A stretch of 64,000 nucleotides of DNA from Mermis nigrescens. Taxonomy: Eukaryota; Nematoda; Enoplea; Mermithida; Mermithidae. The notes beneath the pieces are model-generated. The model was not told the DNA's origin. It worked only from the letters and a program-made list of their open reading frames with translations, and did no database searches. Below are positions 29,899-42,009 of this stretch, one piece after another. The stretch lies in assembly GCA_036768485.1 (NCBI GenBank), contig JAVLUZ010000154.1, positions 4,355,552-4,419,551 of the forward strand, given 5' to 3'. Both the position numbers and the translations under genes were made by a program. How positions within the stretch are numbered: the stretch's first letter is position 1; the number at the start of each line of letters is the position of its first letter.

Positions 29899-30697
29899 AC
29901 ACAACAGAAATCTACTTTTTCTTCTTTTTGCATAATGTCCAACAGGTGCCTATTCTAATGCATTGTGATAGTTCTTGAATTATACCTCTTTCAAACATAA
30001 TTTATACAGAAAATAACATACATATTCAGAAAGAGCAAAAAAGTTACAGTAAATGAAAGTAATAGCTGTCAGAGAATGTTAAGAAGGCATAGCTAAAGTT
30101 TATCACAGCACTAAGAGTTTATGCCATGATGGTGCACTTCAACTGCAAACACATGATGGTAAATTGAGGGATAATGGAACGCTAGTCCAAATGGATTGTC
30201 CACTAAACTTTCCCTTTGTTTTTACAGGTAGCCATCGGGTATGCTTAAGCAACACACCCACAAGTGAAAAAGCTCGAATCGCCCTTTTTGTCTGAGATAA
30301 AAGGGATGTTTGGCGAAGTTTCAAATGTTTATTCAGAAACATTGCGTACAGTTTTGTTTAAACCAGATTATAGTAATTGTGATTGTAGTTACTATTAATC
30401 TGAAAAATTAAATGGAATTTTGTCCCGCAAAGTCTTATTAGCGTGACTTAAAATATGAAAATCAGTAAATAGAAAAGCAACAGCAAATAAAATGTCAGTG
30501 AAATAAAAAAATAAAATATAAGTTACTGTCGCTTGATTTTTATTTTAGCATTTAGTGAACATAAAAAATGTGTTATCTGAGACTCTATCATGAATATTTG
30601 TTTTTAATTAATTCTAAGACTATGAAATGCCTATGTTCTGTACCGCGATGACGAAGCAAAGTATCAAAAATCGCATTTTTAATGAGTATATTGCGAC

Positions 30698-30943
30698 CAC
30701 ATGTGGGCGTGGGGATATGCATCCCCGATGGTGGAATACCCCCTCCCCAGAAACCAAAATACCTCCATAATTCAATTTTCGAAAATTTTTTCGCAATGTT
30801 TTGTACCAATGGATAGTGCTCGATGAGAAACGTTGGAAAATGGTGCTTTCCCGCCATATCACCATTTTTAAGATCCTTTTTTTACCTTTGAAAAATCTTA
30901 CACACACACACGCAGCCCAGAATTTCTGTGCTGCCCACGTATG
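30698..30943 (-). repeat. Family A repeat
   Basis: Minus-strand full-length copy. A (CA)6 run has grown at 30899-30911 in place of the usual G/C-rich phrase. Confidence 0.8.
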
Positions 30944-30954
30944 ATTGCAGTGCC

Positions 30955-31275
30955 TGTTCAAGTAGCCTGCCCCTAAGTTTTCTTAATTTTTGTTAGCGAC
31001 AGAGTATGCTCAGGCATCCGCAATGGAAAAATTATATGTTTCTGGCTTCTATCGACTAAGCTAGATGCGATTTTATGCAAAATTTAAAAGTTTTTTGCGT
31101 TAGAACATATTCTTTACATTTGTGTTCGAACCGCAAAATTACTACAGTGTCAATAATTTTCACATTTTCCTGCAAAGGATCAAATGATCTATTATTCTGT
31201 GCAGCTTTATTGGCATGGTTCAAACATAACAAAATCAGCAAATACACAAAGCAGTACGTGAAATGTCAGGAATGA
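30955..31275 (+). repeat. Family E dispersed repeat
   Basis: Starts AAGTAGCCTGCCCCTAAG, contains GCTCAGGCATCCGCA and GCGATTTTATGC, and ends near TTATTGGCATGG. It immediately follows a family A copy. Confidence 0.55.
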
Positions 31276-31479
31276 CAAAAAACTAGAGTTTTAGAGTACT
31301 TAAGCTTGATCAATTTTAGAATTTAGTGGACATTAAAAAATATGCTTAGTACTTTAAAGTATATCAGATACTATCGCGTGTTAGAATTTTCGAGATATTA
31401 TAAATTTAATTAGCTTCAGTGCATCATTATAAGAAGTAATGAAAACCGCGATTCCCGAAAGGGCATACTGTAACGCTTT

Positions 31480-31810
31480 CGCAAGTAGCCTGTCTATTCA
31501 ACTAATCTTTATTATTTTGATAAATAGCAACCTGTGAAATTCAGGCACCCGCATGTAGAAAATCCCTCATGAGCCGCTCATATTGGCTAAGACAACAGGG
31601 TTAAAATACAAAATTTTTGATTTTTTATACTAGAACAAAATGTTTATCCTGTTTACACTCCTGTATAAACGGAAATATTGCCACCGTCTGTTTTGTTCCA
31701 GCAAGTGTAGAAAATCTAACGGTGTTTCATTCTATAAGGTTTTATTGGGGTTCTAAAGAATATAAAGATCGGCAGAAAAAAGCGATAGCTTGTAAAAATT
31801 AAAAAAATGA
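31480..31810 (+). repeat. Family E dispersed repeat
   Basis: Starts CGCAAGTAGCCTGTC, contains TTCAGGCACCCGCA, GTTTACACTCCTGTATAAAC and GGTTTTATTGGGG. It is a tandem neighbour of the 30955 copy, about 525 bp apart. Confidence 0.55.
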
Positions 31811-32248
31811 GGAAAACCAGGATTTCGAGTTACTGTATATCCCTGTGTTATAGTTTCTGATCAAGATGATTAACAACTTCGATTTCAGCTCTTAAAACTA
31901 TACAATGGGTACATGTTTTTTCCAGGCATGATTAATTTTTGACCCGCAAGAGTTATGTAATTATTAGTTGTTATGCCACAGTATCGAGATTGCTGCTTCA
32001 GTTTAAACAGCTTTTGTAATCGATTTATATCAACTCAAGAATTGTAGTCCATTCGTGTAACAGGCTATAGTCATAAGTTTATTATTGTTATTATTATTTT
32101 TGGTCAATTATTGTCCGTCTCCCGATCTTATTGATGAAACGTCTTAACTTACTTTTCTTATGTTAAAGTGATTGTATTATATTGCATTGACTTTGGTTAG
32201 AATGGAATTTAAATTTTTCAAAGGTCGAATCAACAATGACATCTACAG

Positions 32249-32393
32249 GCACGTAGCTTTAGGGGGAATAGGGGTGGTCCGGTCCCCCCATAGGATTTTT
32301 AACCTAATTCTGTGCTATTTTTGGCCTTTATAGACCCCGAACCCCCCAAAATTGTAGTTGGTCCCCCCAAAATAGGACGGCCAGCTACGTGCT
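32249..32393. mobile_element. Small inverted-repeat element, MITE-like
   Basis: GCACGTAGCT at the left and AGCTACGTGC at the right form perfect 10-bp ends around about 125 bp with runs of G on one side and C on the other. A matching end fragment occurs near 21010. No target duplication could be assigned. Confidence 0.5.
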
Positions 32394-32649
32394 TGCATAT
32401 CTGAGTTTACACTGATCGAATACGGCCCGATTTTGCTTGCTTACGTTCTGCGTACTGATTTCATTGATCGATTTTCAATATGCTCAGCGTAAGATGGTGA
32501 AGGTTCAAGAGGGTAAAAATTTATTTTTTTCCTTTGAGCATCTTTTTGCATCTTATCCGGTGAAGTAAATTTAAATCAAATATCAATGCTGCAGATCAAA
32601 TGCGCAGCTTAAGGTGTGTACTTGATAAAACCTTCAAGTTAATCGACAC

Positions 32650-33030
32650 TTTTTCTGTATTTACATAGGCTAAACAAAAATAGCATGGGAAATCTGGGGG
32701 TTTAAGCCTGGAAAAGTTTTCCGAAGTACCTTTTTTAGGCTTAGAAACGATGGATGCGCATCAAAAATATCTTTTTTTGTCGTGTTTAAGGATGTTCTTT
32801 CTTGACCGATAGAAGACATAAAAAATTTTCAGTTTAAGTTCAATGAAAACCAATAAAGTTTAGTCAAAAACGGCTTCTTGGCGCGAAGAGACGATAAAAT
32901 GGTACCTTTGCTGAGCAATCGATTGAGACGCTTAATTCAGAATGTTTTCTACCATTTGTTTAAATCGCGAATTCTGCGGCTACAAAAATTTTTAATTGGA
33001 GGAGGGGTCCCCTCCAATTTATTTGTGCAT
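32650..33030 (+). repeat. Family C dispersed repeat
   Basis: Contains GCGCATCAAAAATATC, TAGTCAAAAACGG and GGCGCGAAGAGACGATAAAA. More diverged than the 15226 and 54955 copies. Confidence 0.45.
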
Positions 33031-33119
33031 GCAGGCACCCTGTATACGGATTAAAGTTTGCTAATTATAAGAGTTAACTTGACCGAGGCGAATTTAAAGG
33101 ATACAGCAAGAATGTGCAC

Positions 33120-33424
33120 GAGGGTCTGTGGCTTTGGTCCAGATACGCACGTGGGGGTGAGGGGTTTGGGGGATCCTGACTATAGATATACAGCACAGCC
33201 GATTTGGGCGGATCATCCAGTCCGGGAAGGGTGCAAAATTCAGCTTTTTTAGGCGAAAATGAAGTGAAAAACTGGTATTAGCGCTGGAAGAGCGTTATGG
33301 CTACATACATTTTCTGGTAAAGTTGAAGCACTTTTGAAGAAAATTTTGAATTTTTTTCTGTTTTTGGTCTTCATTTTGCCTAATTTTTACCATAAAATTT
33401 TTCATTTATTCTGAGCGTCATACC
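33120..33424 (+). repeat. Family B dispersed repeat
   Basis: Roughly 300-bp repeat with TTTTTTAGGCGAAAATGAAG, AAAACTGGTATTAGCGCT, TTTCTGGTAAA and TCATTTTGCCTAATTTT. Further copies lie at 34185-34500 and 49095-49400. It abuts a family A copy. Confidence 0.55.
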
Positions 33425-33663
33425 CATAGTTGGGCAGCACCGAAATTTTGGGTGGGGTGCAAGATTTTTGAAAGGTCAAAAAAGGGTCTTAAAAATAGTT
33501 GTATGGCGAAAAAACATCATTTTTTAACGTTTCTCAGCGAGCATTATCCACTGGCATCAAAAAACAATTGGAAAAACATAAAAAATTTTAATATTAAATT
33601 CTTCAGGGTTATCAGCCTTATGGGGGTGTAAACTCCCCAACCCCCTTCCTACGCCCACGTGTG
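33425..33663 (+). repeat. Family A repeat
   Basis: Plus-strand copy from CATAGTTGGGCAGCACC to TACGCCCACGTGTG; a second partial end (CTACGTCCATGTGTGG) follows at about 33690. Confidence 0.8.
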
Positions 33664-34184
33664 GTCAAACCCTCTTAACCGCCTCCTACGTCCATGTGTG
33701 GTCGTGACTTTCTTCCATGTAAAAATGGAAAACATTATCGGGAAAATAAAGCAAAATGAAGACAAAATGGATGAAAATTGAAAATGTTCTTTAAAAGTTC
33801 CTTAAATTGACTATGAAGAATGAATATCTTTCCGCATTAATGACTTTGACCATCGTTCATCGTCAATTCTAAAATTTTTCCGGAGAGCTTCCCGCCGGAT
33901 AATGCCTGTCAGCTACCTTTATTTGCTTTTCTTGTGACCTAAAGTTCATATTTTTGAGTCAAGAATAGATTTTTGTGGCAATAAATGTTTATTTATTTTT
34001 CAGCTTGACTGTAAAGAATTTCGGCGCTTTGCGTCTATCAGAGGAACTAATCGCTATTTTTCGTCCTGATTTTATTCAAAAAATGCTTAATGTCCAACTC
34101 TATTCTAGCACGATATTAACAACAAATTTTTTCGGGCCAATTTTCGACAGTTTCGGACAAAGTTAGGGTATCAGTGCTTCCAGA

Positions 34185-34500
34185 CATGCACGCGGGCGAG
34201 CAGTTTGGGAAAAGGATCTAGACCATAGATGCGCCAGCATGGCCAAGCGGGGGTCAGCCGGCCTAGGGGGGTCAAAAATTAGGCTTTTTTGGACAAAAAT
34301 GACCTTAAAAACTGGGGTAAGCGCTATTATGTGGTTTAAACTACGCTATTACACAGTTTCTGGTCAATTTAAAGCATTTGTGAAGAAAATTATGAATTTC
34401 CATTCATTTTTCCTCATTTTCTTCAGAAATATCCCTTTTTCTTTCCCCAACAGCATATCTGCTCTAGACCATACATGTGCATGGGAGTTGAAGTAGGGGT
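34185..34500 (+). repeat. Family B dispersed repeat
   Basis: Contains GGGTCAGCCGGCCTAGGGGG, AAATGACCTTAAAAACTGGG and TTACACAGTTTCTGGTCAAT. The 85-codon ORF across it is a by-product. Confidence 0.6.
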
Positions 34501-34981
34501 ATAACTTCCCTGACCTTTAAAAAACAAATAGCTAAATAGACATTTTATCCAAAAAATATTGCGTTTTAGTCCTTTTGGGCTCACAAGACTTTGCTATTTT
34601 AACATTCATAACAGTTTTTGAACTGATTTAAGCCCTAAGCCCAAAAAATCCAATTTAGAATTCCGCCTTTCAGACTGGCTGAACCAAAAATAATGTATTT
34701 TCAATCTATCTCACATAAAACTAGCTGATGATTCAATTGACTAAAGTAAAAATTAAAAGTTTTACCGCTCCCTGACCCTAAAATCTTGATTTTACCCCTG
34801 CCTGGCCAACCTGAGCTTGTACATTTATGATGCGTACCGAGCCGCTTTTCCAAAAATCTTGATCTCGTCGCAACAACTGAAAATTTTTGTAACAAACTTT
34901 ACTCATTTCGTTCAACCAAAAAAAAATCAATTTCTTTCAAGCTTTTTTATATGCTTCTTCCTTTATTTGAAGGCTGAAAGG

Positions 34982-35228
34982 CATACCTGGGCGTTGGGGT
35001 ATGCACCCCTCCCCCAGAAGCCCAAACACTCCCCAAAAACCGAAATAACCCTAGAATATAATTTTTGAAATTTTTTTGTTTTTTACGCAATTTTTGAATG
35101 CCAATGCTTAGTGCTCGATGAGAAACGTTCAAAAATGGTGTTTTTTCGCCATACAACCATTCTTAAGGCAATTTTTGTCCTTTGATAAAATCTTGCACCG
35201 CCCAGAACTTTAGTGCCGCCCACCTATG
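34982..35228 (-). repeat. Family A repeat
   Basis: Minus-strand full-length copy from CATACCTGGGCGTTGG to GCCGCCCACCTATG; one of the best-kept ends. Confidence 0.8.
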
Positions 35229-36126
35229 CTATGCGGGATGCTTCTCCATCAGCTTCCATCTTTATTTGTTCGGCTAGAAAAATTTTTCATTTAAATTCAA
35301 ATCTTAAATTTTCTGCATTTGATGGTTAAAAATAAGAAAAACGGGTAAAATTGTTCAAAATTAGTTCAACTTTCTTAGCTGTTGGTTTCTATTCACTTTG
35401 GAATGCGCCGTATTGTTACGCAATCTTCTTTACATGTTTTATATATGAAGAAGCATTAACTTTGTTTCGCGTTTTACTCTAACCTAGTCAATTTTTTACT
35501 AGAGCTATTGCGGATAAAGGAGTGGCTGCCTCAATGATAACGTTTGTGGATGAAACAAAAGAGACGGCCAGTGACCTCTATTTCGAAACTTTGGTACCTA
35601 AATGGATAAATGATATCAGATGGGCGTGGCGGATTTATAATCAGATTTTGGGACCCCCTAGTTTGAAATTATTAACTTTTTGCGGTTTTTCCGCGGTTTG
35701 ACCAACTAGACCGTCAATGTTTGGGTTTGCCCGCCCGCGTATGCATGACATGAGAAATCTGTCTGGGGGGTTACCAAACGTCCGGAAAATTTTAGGGCTA
35801 ATAGAGGGGCACAATGTCTAAATTAAGGAATCACAATGTCAAGATTAAGGGAACACCGTTTTTCTGTCGTCTCTGATCAACCTAAATCACCTGGCATAAA
35901 ATAAATTAGTGAGGAAATAAGAGTAAGGAAATTCGTTTGATAAAAATTTTGTGGACTGCGGTTTATTTTGGTCTTTCAATGAATTTACCCATCCCCAAAT
36001 CCTAATCTCGACGGCTACATATACTGTCGGATCTTGTTGTCTTACTTAAGACTGTCATTAATGACCGTCTCTCCTTGTCAGCAAACATAGGCAGCGCCTA
36101 AATTCGATAGGGGTCTGGGACGGGAA
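35229..36126. other. Gene-free stretch
   Basis: No supported gene or repeat structure. Confidence 0.4.
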
Positions 36127-36391
36127 CATACCTGGGCTTGGTGGATATAAGGGTATGCACTCCCCCCGAGAAACCAAAATACTTCCTTCCTCAGAAACCA
36201 TAATACCTCCCCCCAGAATTCAATTTTTGAAAATTTTATTTGTTTTTTCACAAATTCTTGATTCCAAAAATAGTGCTCGATGAGAAACGTTAAAAAATGG
36301 TGATTTTTCGCCATGCCAACAGCTTTTTAAGGCCATCTTTTGACCTTTGAAAAATCTTGCACATCCAGAATTTTGGTGTCGGCTACCTATA
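36127..36391 (-). repeat. Family A repeat
   Basis: Minus-strand copy with a duplicated AGAAACCAAAATAC/AGAAACCATAATAC phrase near its left end. Confidence 0.8.
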
Positions 36392-37280
36392 GACGGGAAT
36401 CGAAATTGTTTAGAGATCAACAAATAATCGAAAAATTGACGTTTTATTAAAATTGATTGAGAAATTGATTATTATTTTAGTTTATTTTAGAAGTTGACAT
36501 TTTAGCATCGCATAAACAAAATGTAAAAAAGCGATAAAATATAATTGTGGGTGTTTTCTGGCTGAAAGGCGGTTCGATTCTGAGGTGGGTTCAGGCCCGA
36601 TTTGTACTCGGTTTACGTACATATTTGCTAATGTGACCCGTAGGGGCTTGTCATGTATATCACACCCTGGCATGCGCGTAGGCGGTTCTGTGATTATAAA
36701 TCCCAGTCAGAGTACAAAACAACAAATTTTTATGGAACACAAGGCTAAAAATACCGTAAAACGGACGATTTGACTCTTTTTTCTAATACGCTTTAAACGA
36801 ATATGAACTGAATTGATCAGATTTCAGGCCTACAAACGTTTACAGCAAATTCTGACGTCGTTTTCACTAGATACGCTCTCTCAGTTGACCCTCGTAGACC
36901 GGGTTGACCTCTGAAGTATAATTATTGAAGAAAAATAAACCTATAAAGGTCAAAAACTGTACAGTCATTCACATGTTTCTGCGTTTGCTTTGAGAGAATC
37001 ATTAAAATCGGTTGTTCAACAGGCAAAGAAACCTGTTTGGGTCGATAGCGCATCGCTTACTGCAAAATGGCTTCACAATATCTCGGATGTGTTGTATGAC
37101 GCACTCCATACGTTTAAGGGCGCTTTCGGAGAGCTAAAAGATCTCCTAGAAGTTAGTTCGTTCAATATGCATCAAATTAAATTATGTCAAAACCTAACTC
37201 AAATTAAATGGTAATCTTTAATTTTGTTCGATTTGTTGAAGCAAGTTGATAGTAGCAATAGTTTTAGTAGTAACAGTAGA
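36392..37280. other. Gene-free stretch before the microsatellite
   Basis: A 74-codon ORF at 36990-37214 is the only one not built from repeats. It shows no recognisable motif and I do not call it a gene. Confidence 0.35.
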
Positions 37281-37289
37281 AATGGTAGT

Positions 37290-37980
<691 letters not shown>

Positions 37981-38580
37981 TTAAATTGTACGCCAAGGTT
38001 CTACGTCGCAATCGTCCTCCTATGTTTTCAGCGATAACTTTTGCTCAAATGTGCCCCTTCTTACACTTCAAATTTCTTGAAATGACAGAAAACGAATTTA
38101 ATATCAGATTTAGTGATAATGAGGTAACTAGCTCGCAAAGCGTTAAATTCTTTCAGCAGATATACGGCTGCTCAACAAACCTGAACTGTCTTCAGTCACC
38201 TATTAGAAGATTGAATTATGTAACTGTTTAATTATTTTGAAAATTTTAGGCATCTCAAGGAGGTAAATTGGATGAATTCATCTTATCTCGTACTTGAAAT
38301 CAGTCTGATTCGATTAGATTATTAGATTTATTCAGTTTTGATCCGTTTTAAATAGGCTGTGTTAAAAACTTATGTGATTTATTAGAAGGATTTAATAAAG
38401 TTGTCGACATGCATTATTGTTTACATATAAGTACTATACATTTTAGTAAGATTTCGAAAAAATTGACTTCAGGGCTCAATTCAGAATGCAGTTGATTGTG
38501 CTTTGAGCTATTAAAATATGGATCAAAAATAGTTTTTAGCCCTTTTTAATTTTTTAACAGTGTTCTGAAATAGAATTCTA
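37981..38580. other. Gene-free stretch after the microsatellite
   Basis: The frame continuing from the (AAT)n tract to 38231 gives about 80 ordinary-looking residues, but with no family and no start of its own. Not supported as a gene. Confidence 0.35.
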
Positions 38581-38589
38581 GTGTCAATA

Positions 38590-38960
38590 ATACATGTGCA
38601 GCATAGTAAATCTCGTGGGTCAAACCCGGAAATTTTTGAAAAGTGCTTTCTTCTGGCTAGAAATCAATGGGTACGCGTCAAAACTACTGTTTTTGACGTT
38701 ATCGGCAATGCTAATGCTTTCTAGAACACAAAAACATAAAAATCGAATAGAAATTGTGTAAATCGAACAAATTGTTGTCAAAAAGTGCCTAAATGGTAGG
38801 AAACGCTAAAACTTTGAAATTTTCAAGCTAAAAATTAGCTATAAATGCATAATAAGGAACATTTCTTACAATTTTCGAGAAAAATCGGTAATTCTGGCGG
38901 GGATAGCATCTATTTAGCGGGGTGAGTAGCCTTAATGAGGGTTCAACCCCCAAAACCCCC
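38590..38960 (+). repeat. Family C dispersed repeat
   Basis: Contains GGGTACGCGTCAAAAC, TTTTTGACGTTATCGGC and ACACAAAAACATAAAAAT, parallel to 55030-55110. Confidence 0.5.
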
Positions 38961-39851
38961 GACCCCCTATAACAACTATAGCCCTAATTGAGTTTTCCTA
39001 AAAGGAACTTGATTCGAACTACGAGTATTTTAAAGTGCACAGAAAAATAAGTTGAAGTTTGACGGATTTTCAAACAAACGCTAAAAGTTCTATAAAAAAT
39101 TAGTCGTAAGAAGCAGGAATATTTAGAATCGTAATAGCATTTTCAAAATCCATGCGTTTGCTGCATTCGTCTCATTTATATTGAATCGTACGCATATCGG
39201 TTGTCATTCAAAAGTGCATTCGTAATTTGTTATCTTGCTTTGCTGCAAGCTTATCATCTATGAGGAATCATTCTTTTCTGAACCTTCTATAATTTCCTGT
39301 TAAACCGTCTCCTACGTGCTTTACGACGCCGGGTTGCGCACATTGAATTGTTAGTTTGGTATCAGAGGTCAAACAAACACTAGGGGCCGAATTTGAGAAG
39401 CAACACCTAAGCTGCGCTTCTGCAAAAAGACAAAAACTCAAAATTTTAATTTATGGATAAAGTATGTTTGGGCTACTGTTTTCAAATTCTACTGATATGT
39501 CAAACGTTATGATTGAAATAAAATTTATGCGCTGCGATTTGAGATATTTAGAATAGTTCACTTAAAAGAACAGTTTTTACGGCTTTCTATTTGTTTACAC
39601 CGTAGTATAAATTGGTTTACATAAGTTGACATTGAATTAAAGGTTTGTATAGGGTGGCGCAAGAAATTTACCCCACGCTAATTACATAGGCCGCAGGAGT
39701 TGCTGAAACTTTTCATAATAATCTGTCGTTTCCGGATTTCAAAAGCCCGATCGAGCCATTTTGATCAAAACTATGAAATCAGGGGCCTGGAATACTTGAG
39801 TATCACTGTATTATCCAGTAAAACCTTGTTCTGGACACAAACAGCAACACA

Positions 39852-40122
39852 CTCATAGGTGGGCAGCACCGAAATTCTGGGGAGGGGGTGAAAAAATTTA
39901 AGAGTTTTCAATGGGTCAAAAAATGGTCTTAAAAGTGGTCGTATAGCGAAAAAACACCATTTTTCGATAATTCTCATCGAGCACTCTCCAATGGCATCAA
40001 AAAATCGCTAAAAAAGCAAAAACAATTTTTAAAATTTGAATTCTGGGGTATTTTGATTTCTGATGGGTATTTCAACTTCTGGGGGTGTATCCCCCAAAAC
40101 CCCTCCCCCACGCCCACGTGCA
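39852..40122 (+). repeat. Family A repeat
   Basis: Plus-strand copy from CATAGGTGGGCAGCACC to ACGCCCACGTG, where its end has grown directly into a (CA)n run. Confidence 0.85.
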
Positions 40123-40138
40123 CACACACACACACACA

Positions 40139-40193
<55 letters not shown>
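40121..40193. repeat. (CA)n microsatellite
   Basis: About 36 CA units with one TA interruption, starting at the CACGTG end of a family A copy. Confidence 0.97.
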
Positions 40194-40196
<3 letters not shown>

Positions 40197-41625
40197 TAAT
40201 ATTATAGATGAACTTGATAAAAACATGGTTTATAATTTTGAGTGTTGTCGAAGAATTTCCAAATTCTTATTATTTCTAATTTTTCTATATACGTATATTA
40301 TTGTTATTAGTTATTATAATTGTTCCATTGATTAAGTTTTTATTAAAAAGTCCTATTTTTGGCTTTCATTTTGTTATTAATTTCTAATATCAATTGCTGC
40401 AGTTAATTCCATTTATGGGCTATTACTAATTTGATAATTATCACTTTCAACGCAAAAATATTTCTAATCTTTATACATTTTTTAAATTCAAAGTTTTTAT
40501 TTGGTTGAGAAATTTTTTATCGTCATTTTTATCATATCCACAAATTGTAGAAAATCATACAAAAAATTGAAAACATTTATATTCATATTTATATTTTTTT
40601 ATTTACATTTATAATACAAAACATTTTTTACATTTCTGATTATAAAATTTTTCCATATTGTCGCCTTTTCATATGAACTTAATGCCTGAAAATGTTTATT
40701 ATGAGCTGCGATCTGAGTCGTTATGTAACTAATACTCTATATTTTAGGAGGATAGATAAAAAGAAGTGAAAACATTACAAACAAGTTTTTGTTTACGAGC
40801 ACAGTAAAGCTTATTGCTGCACGCTAAGCATTAGATATCTTCAAAGTTTTTGTAATCTGAAAGCATCCGTAAAAATGCATATTTGTCGAGCAAAACTATT
40901 TTAAAGAAGTCATCCAACATTCGAATAATTTCAACAACAGCAAGATTTCAAATAATATTAATCATAATTGGGAACAAAGATCAAATTTTACGCATTAAAA
41001 TTTTGAACCGTTGTCACGATTCCTGACTAGATCGTTACTTCCTTGTTACTCGATCTATCTAAACATATCCGACGATGAAATCAGAATTTAAACGTTTCGC
41101 CGAAATTATAAATAAAAAGTGCAAATGTTGGCTCTTAAATGCATGGAAGGCTTTCCTCCCAACTAAAATTTCTTCAGTGAGCCTTCCAATCGTTGAATCC
41201 AGTTTTCGCTTTTCCTCACTAGCTTATTTCACAATATGCATTTCTTTCACTGTAACCCGTGAACTTTACGTTTCAAATATATTTTAATATCGCGTTGAAC
41301 ACAGTGTCGTTTACGCCGCCGTTTTTAATTTTGTTTTAGATTCTTTGGACGCGCTGCGCATGACATCGCTATCGTTTTCGTGCTTGTATTTTCGTACCCA
41401 GGTGAGCGCTTGGGGTTTTCGGGGTATCTGGACCCCCAGAAAGACAAGTACAAATTCTCTTCGAAAATTAAGATAAAATTAATGTAACAGCGGAGAAAAA
41501 TAAAAACTTTTCTGCAGAGGCACTTGAAATTAATTAGCCATAATTATAGATTATTACAGACTGATTTTAAAAAAAATTTTCTGGATTTGACTTCTGAACG
41601 GGATTAACCCATTAAATCTTATAAA
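40194..41625. other. Gene-free stretch
   Basis: AT-rich DNA. A family A end fragment (CCCAGGTGAGCGCTTGGGG) is visible at about 41397-41450; nothing else is supported. Confidence 0.4.
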
Positions 41626-41734
41626 TGTGTCAAACACTAGGCAGTCAGCCTTACCTACTTTCAAGTTTCATATCGATTTTGGAATCATAATGAACTCAAA
41701 AAGCTCTGCGCTTGACCTCCACCCTGTCGTTTTG

Positions 41735-41855
41735 CTGTGCACCTGTTATCATTTCGATGCTTTAGATCTTGAAAAAGCAAATGATTCCGTTCATAGTATG
41801 ATTTATGCCCAAATTCGACAGCACCTATCGAATTTTTTTACATCTTTTTTAACAT
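41735..41855 (+). pseudogene. Possible LINE reverse-transcriptase motif A remnant
   Basis: About 40 codons contain FDALDLEKANDSVHSMIYAQ, close in form to the DLEKAFDSV motif A of LINE reverse transcriptases, including the catalytic first Asp. No other RT motif is found around it, and the frame continues into a tandem repeat. Could be chance. Confidence 0.25.
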
Positions 41856-41888
41856 TAGGGTATATACAGGGCAAATTTTTTCTATCTT

Positions 41889-42008
41889 TTTGGCACACAT
41901 GGCTTTTTCCTAATCCATTATCCCCAAAATTTCTGATGTTTAAAATTTTTGGCACACATGGCTTTTTTCTGATCCATTATTCCCAAAATTTCTGATGTTT
42001 AAAATTTT
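41889..42008. repeat. 60-bp tandem duplication
   Basis: TTGGCACACATGGCTTTTT begins at 41889 and 41949; units end with AAATTTCTGATGTTTAAAAT. Nearly identical. Confidence 0.85.
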
Positions 42009-42009
42009 A

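Noticed and set aside
36555..36600. GGTTCGATTC resembling a tRNA B box
   Set aside because: No matching A box, acceptor stem or anticodon arm could be built around it.
39974..40335. ORFs with long Cys-Val or Thr-His runs
   Set aside because: Frames across the (CA)n microsatellite and the end of a family A copy.
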